64,000 bases of DNA from Cornus controversa (Eukaryota > Streptophyta > Magnoliopsida > Cornales > Cornaceae), in assembly GCA_026545225.1 (NCBI GenBank), contig CM048851.1, forward strand, positions 35,859,956-35,923,955. Direction: 5' to 3'. Position 1 is the first letter of the stretch. Every line of letters starts with the position of its first letter. The notes beneath the pieces are model-generated. The model was not told the origin of the DNA, did not search any database, and saw nothing but the letters and a program-made list of their open reading frames with translations. Shown here one piece after another: positions 24,305 through 36,441 of this stretch. Both the position numbers and the translations under genes were made by a program.

Positions 24305-24818
24305 TGTGTGCGAGCGTGCTAGAGTCTGCCATAAAGAGTCGTTAAGTCAGCTTGATATAAAATCAATTGGTCGAACATAAGTATCTCATTTGAATTTTGT
24401 GTTAGATTAGGCGATTGGCTAGGAATAGAGAATATTAAACTCCCTATTGAGTTATTTTTTGTCTCAATTAAGAAGAATTTAATTATGCATAAAGAATTGT
24501 AAGACTGAATCAAAGCAGATGGAGGTAGAATGAGGGAGATATAAAGTGAGAGAGATGTAGATAAATAGGCTAAGTAAAGGATGTAGGGAGCAAGAAATTT
24601 ATGAGGGAAATATATTGTGTTTGAGAAAGATTGCACGTGATTCAATTGTTTTTAAAGTGGTTGTGGAACCCCTAATACAGAGTCTCTGCATTTATATATA
24701 GGAATTAATACAACTAACTTCCTAAATCTAAATTACAAGATAATAATGAAATAAAATAATTACATAAAAAGAAATAAACAAAATATATCGTAATGCACTG
24801 TGTCTTCAAATCCCAACA
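24305..24818 (-). mobile_element. probable LTR (remnant retrotransposon)
   Basis: Read on the minus strand it begins TGTTGGGATTTGAAG, directly preceded by a purine-rich tract (AAAGGAGGTACAT) like a polypurine tract. It has a TATATATAAATGC promoter-like box followed by pyrimidine-rich leader-like sequence and may end ...GCACACA. No coding internal region remains. The 108-residue frame here is a chance frame in the LTR. The far boundary is a guess. Confidence 0.45.
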
Positions 24819-26199
24819 ATGTACCTCCTTTAACGTCAGCCTTCATAGAGTCCAAGTCTCATTCAACTTCATCTTCAATACAGCCTTCATTTGTACATAG
24901 TCCATGATTCACCAAAGTCTTCCAATGTAGCTCAAATTCATAGGAGTCCTTGCTCAATACAAATTGACTCATGCATATACATAGATCATGTTATACATAT
25001 ATTATGTATAGCCAACTTCATATTAGTAACTTCATTATAAGAGTTTTTATATACGAAAAGTTCACCAATACCCATCTTCTGTTTTGCATGAGACTTAGTT
25101 AAAGTCCAAAGCGTGGATGACTTTATCCCTAAACTATTAGAGAGTCAAAGTCACATTTGGACTTATGCACACAATCAGTCTTACCCATAACAGCCTACTA
25201 TCGCAGTCGTCAGCCTTCATATAGTCCATAATTTAATAAATACCTTCCCATTAATGTAGCATAGTCTTGTAAGAATTCACCTTCAATATAAACTAATCAC
25301 ACACACGTATATATATAAAGTCCACATATATCCAAACTCAATGATGAAGCTTCAAGAGTCAAAAACATCATGATCCTATTCGTATCAACCTTCAAAGTCA
25401 TTATTTCCATGGACTCTTGATAGAGTCCAATTCCACTGATATCTCTTGGTTAATTTATTTATCTTTCCATATATATACTATTTTTTGTTTTGTCACTACC
25501 AAAGTGGTAGCCACGTGTCACACTACTTTTGGGTATCAACTACAACATTGAGATTTCAATTTTTATATTTAACAAACAATCTTAGGGTGAGTTTGGTTAG
25601 TCACGACTAGCAGGAAGGAAAAGAAAAAAAAAAAAAAACTTTTAAGAGTTTGGATAGCGTAAAACAGGAATTTTTTAAGAAACTAGGGTCTTGCTTGGTT
25701 TGTAACTCTCAAAACTGTTTTCAAGAACAGTTTTCAAAGAATTAGAACAGAAAATAGTTTCCAATTTTTTCAGTTTAAAATTTCGCTTGGTATAGAAATT
25801 TATAAAACAGTTTTCAGATAACAAAAACTCAAAAATCTGCTTGACTGTATATATTGAAAATAATTTTGTAAAACTAAGATTATAAACAATATTGTACATC
25901 ACTCTTTTATTTATTTATTTTTAAGATGTTAACTACTAATGCAATAAACTTTATTTTTCCTAAGTCTAATAATGCAATATTTATTAATAGGTGTTCGAGG
26001 TGCATTACTTTTAAGATAGTGTTCTTAACTTAATAAATATTGCACAAAGATAATATCACAAGTTTAAATAAAACATGAGAAGTACATGACTTGATTTAAT
26101 TTAAATAGAGTTACTTTAAGTGTCATGTGCTCTTTTAGTTCTACATTCATTAAGTTTATTTATACATACCAAAATAAAATATTAAATAATTAAAGAAAC
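24819..26199. other. non-coding, possibly internal remnant of an LTR element
   Basis: From 24830 to 25440 diverged phrases such as CAGCCTTCATAGAGTCCAAG recur several times. No coding sequence. From 25680 the sequence is AT-rich and unremarkable. Confidence 0.45.
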
Positions 26200-27500
26200 A
26201 AAGCTTCATCTATCATTGCCTGCGAATGATGTCTACATAGAATTCGTCATGTGATTTATACCATCAGACGATTCAATATACCATATCCACTACTGCTACC
26301 ATTCCCCCCATTAACATATTCTTCTCCAAACTGCATAAAAAAAAGTATCATCTAATGCAATTTGATGAATAAAATTGTGAATCGTACAACAAGCGTTACT
26401 ATGAGTCATTGTCTAGTCAACTTATAAGAAAATATAAGCTTTAAAATGAAAATATGAGCTTTTAGAACTCCAAAGCAACGTTCAATAACATTACGAAATG
26501 ATGAATGTTGATGGTTAAACAACTCATTTGCACCACATGGTTACCGATTGCTACCCCTATAATCTTGTAGATGATATATTTTACTAGATGGAGAAATTAT
26601 TTCATGCATGGATAACCAGAATCAACTACGTGATATTTTTCTGTAAAATATTATTTAAATTTTATTAGGGTAATCATTTGTAATATGATACTATTAATGT
26701 TAGAAAGACATTAGTATTACCATCAGTTGGTACAGGAAATCGTGCAACAGCTCTTGTAATTACATCAAGAAAAATCCTCAAGTCATTTGTTGTACTATCC
26801 CAACCCGTGTAAATGAAAGTAAAAATCATATCAAATGAGCAAGCACACATAACATTTGTGTCACTATAGCCTTTATTCCTCTATAAGGAGTTTGTTTGAT
26901 GGTAGGTGCAAAAACACTTACATGTGTGCCATCAATTGCTCCAATGCTTTTCTACGATAAGTTAAGTTAAAACAAAATACATAAAAAAGAGGTTATAAAA
27001 TGAATGAACATAATTCAAGTAAAAGAAAGTAATACCTAAAACCAAGGATAATATTTGAAACTATGGAGTATATAAGAAAACACATCATTATTTTGTGGTA
27101 GACATGTGAGGTTTTTTCCAAGGTGACATATTGCTCTCAATATGAGCTTAAAATGTCTAAAAATTATTTCGTGAGAAAGTTAAAAACGTTCAGCTACCAC
27201 TGCATGACGAATATTATGTCTTACAATGAACAAAAATATTGCCACTGACTCCTCAATTGAAATTATACGTGTGCCTTCCAACAATTGACTTACTCTCAAT
27301 ATTTGAATTTTTTTTATAAAAACTTCTATATTCATATGTAATATATCAAAACATCAACCGGCATGATCATTCAATAATTTCATAACATACTCATAACCTG
27401 TTAATCCTAAAGTTCGTTTAAGTATCTTGGCCCTAAAGGAATTTCAAACTCCAATAACAAATTCACAGCCATACAACCCAAAAATTTATCAAGATCATCT
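26200..27500 (-). pseudogene. PIF/Harbinger transposase, decayed
   Basis: Frames on the minus strand, broken by stops and shifts, reproduce a Harbinger-type DDE transposase in order. Near 27270-27030 is a helix-turn-helix-like stretch (RHAVVAERFQLS...IFRHFK). Near 26950-26880 is CIGAIDGTHV-like GAIDGTHVSVFAPT with the first catalytic Asp. Near 26640-26590 is KYHVVDSGYPCM with the second. Near 26430-26370 is NACCTIHNFI, the usual C-terminal motif. It is clearly inactive. Three MITEs of the same superfamily lie elsewhere in the window, though nothing shows this copy moved them. Confidence 0.85.
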
Positions 27501-27891
27501 TATTCAGAATCACCAAACGATGAAGATGATGCGTCACATCCACCTTACTTTTCCAACAACCTAAACAAATTTTCAATAATCTGTATAAATTATTTCATCA
27601 ACTAAATTTATCATCACCATCAAACATTAACTATATAAGAAATTCAGGTAATCTGCACTAAAATTTTCATAACATAAAATATAATAAATTGTCCGCACAG
27701 GAATATAACATAAGGTCACATGCATGAAAATAAAAATAGTTTAATGATACATAAAATCAAATATTGTTTCAAGTCACACGCATCCACAAACAAAACCATA
27801 CTAGAAAGTAACCATCAAAGTAAGTCTTTGTCATCTACAAGTTGTTTAACCAAGCAAGTTTCTGGAAATAGCCATGTTAATGGACAGTTCT

Positions 27892-29100
27892 TTATGGTGC
27901 TCTTCCTTGAACTTTTCTCGCCAAGTAAAAAAAGTGAGAGGCGGTGGTGGTTGTGGAGGTGGGGGATGACAATACCAAAGCCTTCAAATTGGTGAGATTG
28001 AGAAGGATATCGATTGGTAGCTCACCAGAGAAGTTGTTATTAGACATATCAAAACTTTGCAAAAAAGAACATGTACTAAAGCTTTCTGGAACAGTACCAG
28101 ACAAATTGTTGAAAGAAATATCCAACTCTATTAAGCTCGAACACAAATCAGTGACATGCCAAGGTATCTCGCTGTGAAAATCATTGACAGAGAGATACAA
28201 CTGCTCTATGTTTCTACTTAGAATCTTCAGAATCGGACCCCAAAATTGGTTGTTGGTGAGGTTCTAGAAGCTCAGGCTCTTGCAGCCGGAGATAGCGATA
28301 CTAATGTCGCGGGAGAATTTGCTCGACGACAAGTCGAGATGCTGCAAAATAGAGTAGTCACTGAAAGGAGAAAAAGTTGAGTTGAAATTGTTTTGAGAGA
28401 GATCGATGTACTCCAAGGTAGGACACTTCGACACTAGAATAATAGCTCCGACGACTTTGTTGCCCTTCAAGGACAAGTGCCAGAGTTCTCCGCAGCCATT
28501 GGAGAACAGCTAGGGGAAGACGTTTTCACCAAAAATCCGATTGTTGGAGAGATCAATAACCTATAAATTGAGGGAGAGAGCAGTGGAGAACTCTTTGGCA
28601 TTGACTGTGAAATCAACGTTGTTCTTGGAGATGTTCAAAGTCTTCAAGCTCGAGCAAGATGACCAGCTCGAGAGCTTCAAAATCGGCCCAGAAAGGTTGT
28701 TTTCAGCGAGATCTATCGAGCTGAGAACCTCACTACATCTTGATTTAGCAACACATTTGAGTGAACTAGTATGGTTTGTACTTTTCAATTAAAGGGTCTC
28801 CAAATTGGGAAGAGTGAACAGAAAAGAGCAAACAGACCCAATATAAAGATTGAGATGAACATTGCTTAGATCTACAGATGACACTTTGGAGTTTCTTCAT
28901 AATATTCCGGTGAAATTACATGGGTTGTTGTTGGGAAGCCAGTTTTGGAGTGTGTTAGGGTTTGGAAGTGAAACTTTGAAGTTTAGAAGCTGTTGTGAGT
29001 CCTTGGAGAGTCCATTAATGGATGTTAATGAAGCTTTTAGAGAGAGAATTGTCAATCTTACCATAAGTGTCGGCGCACCTACCATTCCGATGCCACGCAA
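27892..29100 (-). pseudogene. BRI1-like LRR receptor fragment, decayed
   Basis: Minus-strand frames in succession match the N-terminal part of a brassinosteroid-receptor-type LRR kinase. At 29100-28897 is DSQQLLNFKVSLPNPNTLQNWLPNNNPCNFTG, the N-terminal cap, here given in pieces: DSQQLLNFKVSLPNP and LQNWLPNNNPCNFTG. Then come LRR repeats at 28788-28561 (SIDLAENNLSGPI), 28476-28264 (YIDLSQNNFNSTFSPFS) and 28200-27892 (FDMSNNNFSGELPIDILLNL). Frames change between segments and stops intervene. The rest of the ectodomain, the hormone-binding island, the membrane segment and the kinase are missing. A functional BRI1 is about 1,200 residues, so this is a truncated, dead copy. Confidence 0.85.
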
Positions 29101-29471
29101 TTCAACCGGAGAATTTGGTTAGAGGTGCAACGAAGGCAAAATTTGTATCACTGTTGATGTGATAGAGGGGTGTTTGGGAGGCAGAGTAAATAAATATTGG
29201 ATAAGTACAGTTTATAAGTAGGGTAGTTTAGTTATTTTAGCATTTTGTTAACCAAAGTCAACTAAAAATTACTAACAAATAATGAAAATGAAGATTTACA
29301 AATGTGAGGGGTCATATTGACGTATTGACAAACATTAGGAGTTCAAATGTAATTTACCCTTTTAGATTTGACATGACATGAATCCGTATCATCCTAAAGA
29401 AAAACGATTACATATTTGGCTGAAATTGGGGAAGGCTGAGAGGTCGTCGTTCTAATTCTACAGACTACTAC
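29101..29471. other. non-coding flank
   Basis: No gene. It lies upstream, on the minus strand, of the BRI1-like pseudogene. Confidence 0.5.
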
Positions 29472-30094
29472 TAGGGGTGCAACTTGAGTTGGACAACTCA
29501 AATTCAACCTGAGCTCAGCCTAATTTTTTACAAACTTGGGCAACTATTTTTACAATTAGGGTTGAGCTTGGGTTGAAAAACTCTAACCTGAACTTAATTA
29601 GAGTTGCGCTAGGGTTGAGGTGCCAACAACCCGAGCCCAACCTGAATCCGAATTATAATATTAATTTTATACATATTTTTTATTTTAAATATATTATATA
29701 TAATATTCAAATTGTGATAACATTTTTCTTTTCAACTTCCTTTATTTCAATATTGATTTATTATATGTTAACATTTTGGATAATTAATTTCTTAAAATTT
29801 GTTTGTAATTTTAGAAATTTGCATTAAGTTATTAATTTTGTGTGTGTTTAGGAGTAATATAATGTGAAACTTATTAAAAATCACTTTAAATTTTTAACAT
29901 GGAAATTGGTGATATAGATAACCCGAATTAACCCGACTTACTAACCCGAAATCTCAACTCGAGTTTAAAAATTTAAGGATGGGTTGGGCTAGGGTTGAAA
30001 GTAGGGCCAGGATTGAGTTAGGGTTAAATATTTTATATGTAAGGTTGAGCCCAAATTGTACCTCTAACCCGCCCAACCGGCCATTGCAGCCCTA
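29472..30094. mobile_element. hAT-like non-autonomous element, 623 bp
   Basis: Ends TAGGGGTGCAA and TTGCAGCCCTA are inverted repeats. The flanks carry a perfect 8-bp duplication, ACTACTAC, at 29464-29471 and 30095-30102. Subterminal blocks are rich in GGGTTG/CAACCC words. An older copy in the opposite orientation is at 19276-19912. The insertion ends about 100 bases before the start codon of the next gene. Confidence 0.9.
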
Positions 30095-30202
30095 ACTACT
30101 ACCACAGTAAGCGACGTCGTATCACTCGGGTACTAGTTTCGCATATAATCACAGAAAGCAAAATACATCTGACTCTGGTGTTGTCACTGGACCTGCGCCT
30201 GA

Positions 30203-30765
30203 ATGGAGAGCAACAAGAAGACAGGCTACGCATGGGCCCTTTCAGCCGGACTCAACGCTGCTCTCGCTGCCATTTCAGCTAAACTCTTCTCATCTCAGGT
30301 AATTTCTCACCTTCCAATCCTCCACCACCTGATCGATCAACAAACCCTAGATAGTATCTAAGATATATCCTCTTTAGATCTATTCAGCTGATTACGCATC
30401 TTACAGTTTCCCATCTCATGTCTTGAATTGGAGTTTTTGATCACCACACATGTTCATATGATACATGCATCAGTTTGTTCTATGATTAGAAATTAACAAG
30501 GACATTTTCAAATTTAGTTTGTTCAGTGAAACCCATATAGAAAATTAACAATGGAAAGTAAAATTGACCTCCCCCAATTGAAATACGCATAGAATTAAAA
30601 TTTATTGTATTAATATAATTTAATGGAATGTGATTGTCTTTATGAGGATTACCGCATTACAGATCCTCCTCAATCTACCACCTCTACTTCTTCATCTTGC
30701 CACCATTGAAGTGTGTACATTGTGCATGATTGAAAACAGAGTAGATGGATTGGAACCTTATGAGA

Positions 30766-30809
<44 letters not shown>

Positions 30810-33145
30810 TTTTCAAGAGAATGGATATTCAAGTATGCTTTTAGAGCTATAATGCTATATATTCATAGTGGTATCATGTGATTGGATTTATCGGACATTC
30901 CTTCGTACAATTGTTGTTGCTGGACAGCTAAACAGTGTTTTATGGGGTTGGAGTTATAACCTAGGTGAGGGTGGGCCTTCGCACAACAGTGAGGTTGCTC
31001 CACTATGACCTGGACATCACGGGTTTGAAATCGGAAACAGCCTCTCCATACGGAGGTAAGGCTATGAACATCTGACTCTCTCCAGATCTTGCAATGGTGG
31101 GAGCTTTTGCACTGAGCTAGCCCTTTTAGTTGTAACCTAGGTCCAAATGCAATGTCATGCTGATATGGTCCTTTTACAAACCCCATATACCCAAAGGATG
31201 GAGCAACCCTTTAGTGATATGTCATCATCATCCTTGCCTGTATCTTATATGACCGGATCGGCCATTTGTATATGAATCTCAGTCATATACAAAATGTCAT
31301 ATATTTACTACATTTCATATAGAAGGAACGCACACACAAGAATTCATTTCATCTGCAAGGAAGATGTCGATTGGGTATCCATTTGAATCTCAGCTTTTAA
31401 GCCTGACAGGGTTGTATTTACAGCCTTGTAAATCGAATGATAACTTTTTCTCTGTTTGTCTTTTGGAAATGTGCTGCTTATGGTGCATTTAAAACTTATT
31501 TATCTGTCTCACTCATGAATAATCTTCACTTGGTCAAATGCATGCCACCACAAAATAACCATATGTAAAACTTTTATACTTGTCATAATTAGTAATCAAA
31601 ATTTTCTCATTTTGACAGGTCATTAGATATGGTCTGGTCATATTTTTCAATGCGATCATGTGGGGATCTTACGTTAATAGCCTAAAAGCTCTCTCGTCTT
31701 TACAAGCTACAGTTACAAACTTTGCTACCAATTTTCTGTTTTCGGGTCTAGCTGGATTCTCTCTCTTTGAGGAAGCACTATCATTTCAGGTAATGTGAGA
31801 AATTTATATTCAAGATGCATCTGGATTTCAAATATGGATTCTGACCATATCGCTATCTTCAAGTTATATAATGGGTTATATAAATGTTAAGAATATTAGA
31901 AGTCCGTGTTTATTTTATGAAATTTACTAATCAATTGCACAGTTATACATTTCAAAGTAAAATATTCTATCCATCCTTTGTGTTTGTGTGTTTCTTCATG
32001 GGGAAATAGAGATTCAGAAATAGGATATAATGGTGCTTCTTTTCTCTTTTTTTTAATTGTCAAAAATAATGATTTAATGTTGCAATTGCTTTATATATAT
32101 TTGGCACAAGAAAAAAGGATTATTTAAGTATGATTCAACTTTGTTTATACTCTGTTATCTCTCTACTCAGAGTTCACCTTACCAGTTAGTACTGACTTTG
32201 GGATTGTTGTATAATGTATATAGATGCAGTTCTATGTCAGTTACATTGAGGTATATATCATAAACAGAACTTGAGAAAAATTGTTTCTGTTTTGAAACAT
32301 TTTCGCTTTATATTGCCATATGCACCCATGCATCTTCTTCAAGTGTTGTTAGTGGCAAATAATTTTTTAGAAAAAGGTAGCAGTACACTTACATAAGGAG
32401 TTAAAAATGTACATTTGACTGCTTATCACCATTGATATTCTTTATATACTTGAGACCAAAGAAATAAATAATGAAAATTTTGAATCTAGTGTGTTATTTG
32501 CAATACAAGTGGCATGGGATAAGGGACTCGGTTTACTTTTACCTTTGTGAAACCAGAAAGTAGATGTTGAACTTAGTTGCCAAACTGATATTTGGCATCA
32601 AGGATCTCCCAAGTGGACCATGTACTGTACTTACTGGGACTTTACTTCACATCTAGTTATATCACTTACAATAGCATGTTTCAGGTTGTAGACTTGGATT
32701 CCAGTCATTTCTAGAACTGTAGAAGCTTGGATGATGAGCGCCTTCTGTATGATAGCCATAACAATTTGCTGGCATGCACACAAGACACACATACACCAAA
32801 GAAAAAATTATGTCAAGCAATTGAGTGCAAACCTGTGTTCAAATCCCTCCTTGAGCTTACAACCTTAATCGGCATTCCGGTTACCCACTAGCACTAACAA
32901 GAAAAAGTACAAGTAATATTATATTTCCACTGTTTCCCCTTTGACGTTGGATATTATTCTTGTTTATGACTTATTTCTGGTAGAATGATAAAATCAAAGT
33001 AGTTCTGTTTCAGCTCTAGCCTTAATAGTCGCATTTCTGAAAAACAAGGTTGCTCTTGCAGTGGTTTGCAGGTGCTCTGCTCATTGTAATTGGCGTACTA
33101 ATACTCAGCAAGTCAAGTATAGAGGAGAAGACACATAAAGCTTAG
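30203..33145 (+). CDS. TMEM234-like small membrane protein
   Basis: Three exons, 30203-30298, 31619-31789 and 33062-33145, joined at GT-AG introns in phase 0, give a 116-residue protein. It begins MESNKKTGYAWAL, and all of it is predicted as about four hydrophobic helices with a short KSSIEEKTHKA tail. Composition, length and the motifs SAKLFSSQ, FFNAIMWGSYVNSLKAL and FEEALSFQWFAGALLIVIGV fit the eukaryotic TMEM234 family, related to the EamA/small-multidrug-resistance fold. Its molecular role is not established. Plant members are single small genes of this exon pattern. The downstream region near 33400-33540 has 3'-UTR character. Intron 1 contains a SINE. Confidence 0.88.
30966..31128 (+). 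mobile_element. tRNA-derived SINE (Au-like), copy 1
   Basis: Begins GGGTGGGCCTTCGCACAACAG, corresponding to the pol III box A region, has a box B-like GGGTTTGAAATC near 31020 and ends GAGCTAGCCCTTTTA. The layout matches the plant Au-type SINE as I remember it. It lies in intron 1 of the TMEM234-like gene in the sense orientation. Confidence 0.7.
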
Positions 33146-35581
33146 GTATCTGTTTCAATGGTTTTGCACCTCTCAGTGAGATTTGACCTCGCATGCAATC
33201 CTGACTTTTAAGCTCACTACTTGTTTTGAGACAAAGTAAAATTGACGTTGACATTATTTCATGTAAAACATGGAGCAACGGCGGAAGATCTGGCATGGGA
33301 TCAACAAATGGCTATGATGCTCTGATTTGATGAATGGTTCCGCAGGCAGGGTGAGAGTGAATCAATTGGCTGTATACGGAAAAAAAAAGAAAAAAGAGTA
33401 GGTGCATTCAATAGTTCAAGTTTTCAACAACTTTAATAATGTTATTATTCTTGTTAAAATTTATCGGACTTGGTATAATTGTTTTTTTTTACCTTTTCTT
33501 TTTTGTCAAATTATAGTATAAGAAGAATGTTTTATGAAACTTTCATTGTACCTAAATTATCTTTAAATTGATGAATAATTGAGAGAAAGTGGCGGCTTTC
33601 ATTGTTTGGTATTTGTGAAAATCAAGGAATGCGCTACTGTTTAATGAGAAAACAGGTCAGAGTTCGATATAGTTTCCAAGGCTCTGGATCCATCTCAGAC
33701 AAATCCAATATTCAAGGGTCCTTCATTGACTTCTAATTGATTGAATAATCAATCATAATTTCTATAATTAAAATTATTAATTAATTGTCTCTTACTTTTA
33801 TAAAAAAACTAAAAATATTATATTTTAGGACATTATTATCTCTTTTAATATCTTCTTGATTAATTAGCCTTTTTTTTTAGTTGGAGTAAAATTGTGTAAC
33901 AGAGTTTCAGTACCTTGTGAGTTGTGAGAGAGACAGACATTGATATACAACTAATGATAGATGATAGGAATTAGGAAGTGATATATATATATATATGTGT
34001 GTGTGTATATATATAGTAAAATTTCAAAATTCAATGAAATAGAAAAGATATTAAAAAGGGTAATAATATTTTAAAATATATTACATTTAGTTTTCCATAA
34101 AAGTAGGAGACAATTAATTAGTATGTTTAATTATAAAAGTTATGATTGGTTGTTCAACCAATTAAAAGCTCGACTAAGGAACAGTCATGTGGGCAATTGG
34201 CATTAGCATTTCTCTTAAATTACTCATTTTAGTTGCAGGATCAAAGAATCAACGACATGTTTTAGTTTAGTTTTCTAGAAGTAATTTTCAAAAATTCAAA
34301 AAAATTATTTTGAAAAAACATAAAAGATAATTCTCTGAAAACATATATTTATTTAAAAATAGTTTTCATAAGCTGTTAAGCAAATAGATTTTTTTAACAA
34401 TTTTATCATTTTTCAGTTCTCAGAAAACTGTTTGGCAGTCAATTTCTTTTTAAATCACATCTGGGAAAAAAATGCTTAAAAAATCACTTCTCTAAAAGCA
34501 AAATATCATTAAGTAAATTTCAAATTTAATTGAATTTAAAATTTATCCTTTTAATAATTTAAATTCAATCAGTGCATGGAATTACACTTGCATTATGGAA
34601 CAACCTCCTATCACGTGATCCTCCGAATTTCATAAATTTTAAAGTCCAATTGGCATTATCGTATTAAACTATTCTTAGTTGTTTTAACATATTTTAAATT
34701 TGTCTTGTCTTTTCCTTTCCTTTTTTTTACTTTTTACTTTCTTCTTCAAATTAATCTCTCATGTGCTTGTCTGGTTCAGAAATGATATCCTCCTTGTACT
34801 TTTGTTCTTGCACTGCATTTGCTTTCTTAAATAAATAATTAAAAAAATATAGTATTAATAATAAAATGAGCCAACTGTCTTTCAAAAGTTCCAGTAATTC
34901 TACTATATTCTAAAAATTCTTTAAATATACGAATCTTATCAGTAATAAAATTTCATTTCCTATTATTATAAAAAATTATAAAAGATGCAGTCTTATCAGT
35001 AGTGAGATTCTCTCAATACACGGAATTCCCATGAATACAATAATTTCTCCAAAAGTACTCTCACACTTCACAAATATTTCAATATTCTAAACAATGTTAT
35101 TTCATTCCACTTTCAAAAAATAATTATGCAATTTTTTTTGTTAAGAAAATCAAATAGAGCGAGAGTGTAGAAAAATAGAGTGCTAATGTCACATCTCTAC
35201 AAGGTTTCAATAATTAGATTTCAAATTAAAAGGTTAAGGATTCGAGTCTCCACATATTTTGCGAAACTTACGTAAATATTATACTTGAACTTATATTCAG
35301 ACTTGTCTCATATGACTTGTGAGATGTTTTCTATGAGTATAAATATATATATAATCCACATTCTTTATTTTTTTTAAAGGTATTGTGTTCTTTATTACAA
35401 AAGCGTCGTTTTCTTGCATTGGTCCTCTCTATGCAATATTTTTCTTCCTATTTTTACTTAATTTCACAATGGAATATGAAATTGGAATTTTTCTTTTTCA
35501 TTTGCACTTCAATTTAATATTTCAATTAATAAAATTAAGACATAAAAGTAAAATGTGAGAGTGCTTTTTGAAATAATCTTA
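33146..35581. other. 3' UTR and intergenic region
   Basis: The start includes the TMEM234-like 3' UTR. The rest is AT-rich with a TA/TG microsatellite near 33980-34015 and no supported gene. Confidence 0.6.
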
Positions 35582-35792
35582 GGCCCTGTTTGGCAGAGCT
35601 TTTGCTTCGACTTTTACGCAGAAGAAAAAGAGAAACATAAGTTAAATTAGGAAGCTGGTACCCCCAGTTTTCTTTAAACGCTCTTTTTAGATTCCGAAAC
35701 TCTTCCGCTTTATTAATCCAAACACTCTCCAAATTGACTTTTGAGTTTGAAAAGTCAAAAATCGTTTTTCAAAAATCAATCCAAACAGGACC
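35582..35792. mobile_element. Tourist-type MITE, 211 bp, copy B
   Basis: Ends GGCCCTGTTTGGC and CCAAACAGGACC with the 3-bp duplication TTA at 35579-35581 and 35793-35795. Same orientation, same length and close sequence similarity to copy A at 22842-23052. Confidence 0.9.
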
Positions 35793-36279
35793 TTAAAGTA
35801 AATGTATTTCTAAACACAATTATATCATCTTTTAAAAATATATATAAAGTGCAAACAAAAAGAACTCATCATTGTCTTTAGGATAATGATTTGGAAGTAG
35901 ACGAATTAGTCCAATTATATTTTTATACAAGTGAGTAGTGGTCCCATCACATGATGTCACTGTTATGTGGTGGGATCCACCACTCCACTCATATATATAT
36001 ATATATATATGTTTTTTAATTCTATTATATCGTAAACCATTTTTCTATTAGTTTTTTTAAAATAAAAATAATTTCTTATTACTTTGTCCGTATCAAAAAA
36101 ATGGAGGGTAAAAAAAAAAACAAAAAACGGAAGACAATAATTGACTCAATAGCTGACTTAGGTAAACAATACTAATAAAGTAATAAATAAATAAAAGAAA
36201 AACGTAAGAAAAAGAAAAAGAAAAAGAAAAAAAGGTTGTGGTGTATTTATACAGTTAATCATGGAAGAAACGGTAGAAG

Positions 36280-36441
36280 AAGAAAATTAAAGAAAAGATG
36301 GTGACAGGTAAAACTGGAATAAAAAGTGGGTCTTCTTTGCCCCCTTCAACAACTCCTGTTCCTCTTTCAGACATTTTCATCTCCGATTTAGGGTTTTGAC
36401 TCTCTATCTGTCCACAATTCGTCTCTCGAACTTCATTCACT
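36280..36441 (+). other. probable first 5' UTR exon of the BPC gene
   Basis: Pyrimidine-rich leader-like sequence (CTCTTTCAGACATTTTCATC, GATTTAGGGTTTTGACTC) ends at a strong donor, CATTCACT|GTAAGCTC, at 36441/36442. The following sequence has intron character. No coding gene other than BPC follows on this strand before 48.6 kb, so it probably belongs to it. A TATTTATAC box near 36245 could be its TATA element. Evidence is consensus and context only. Confidence 0.45.
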
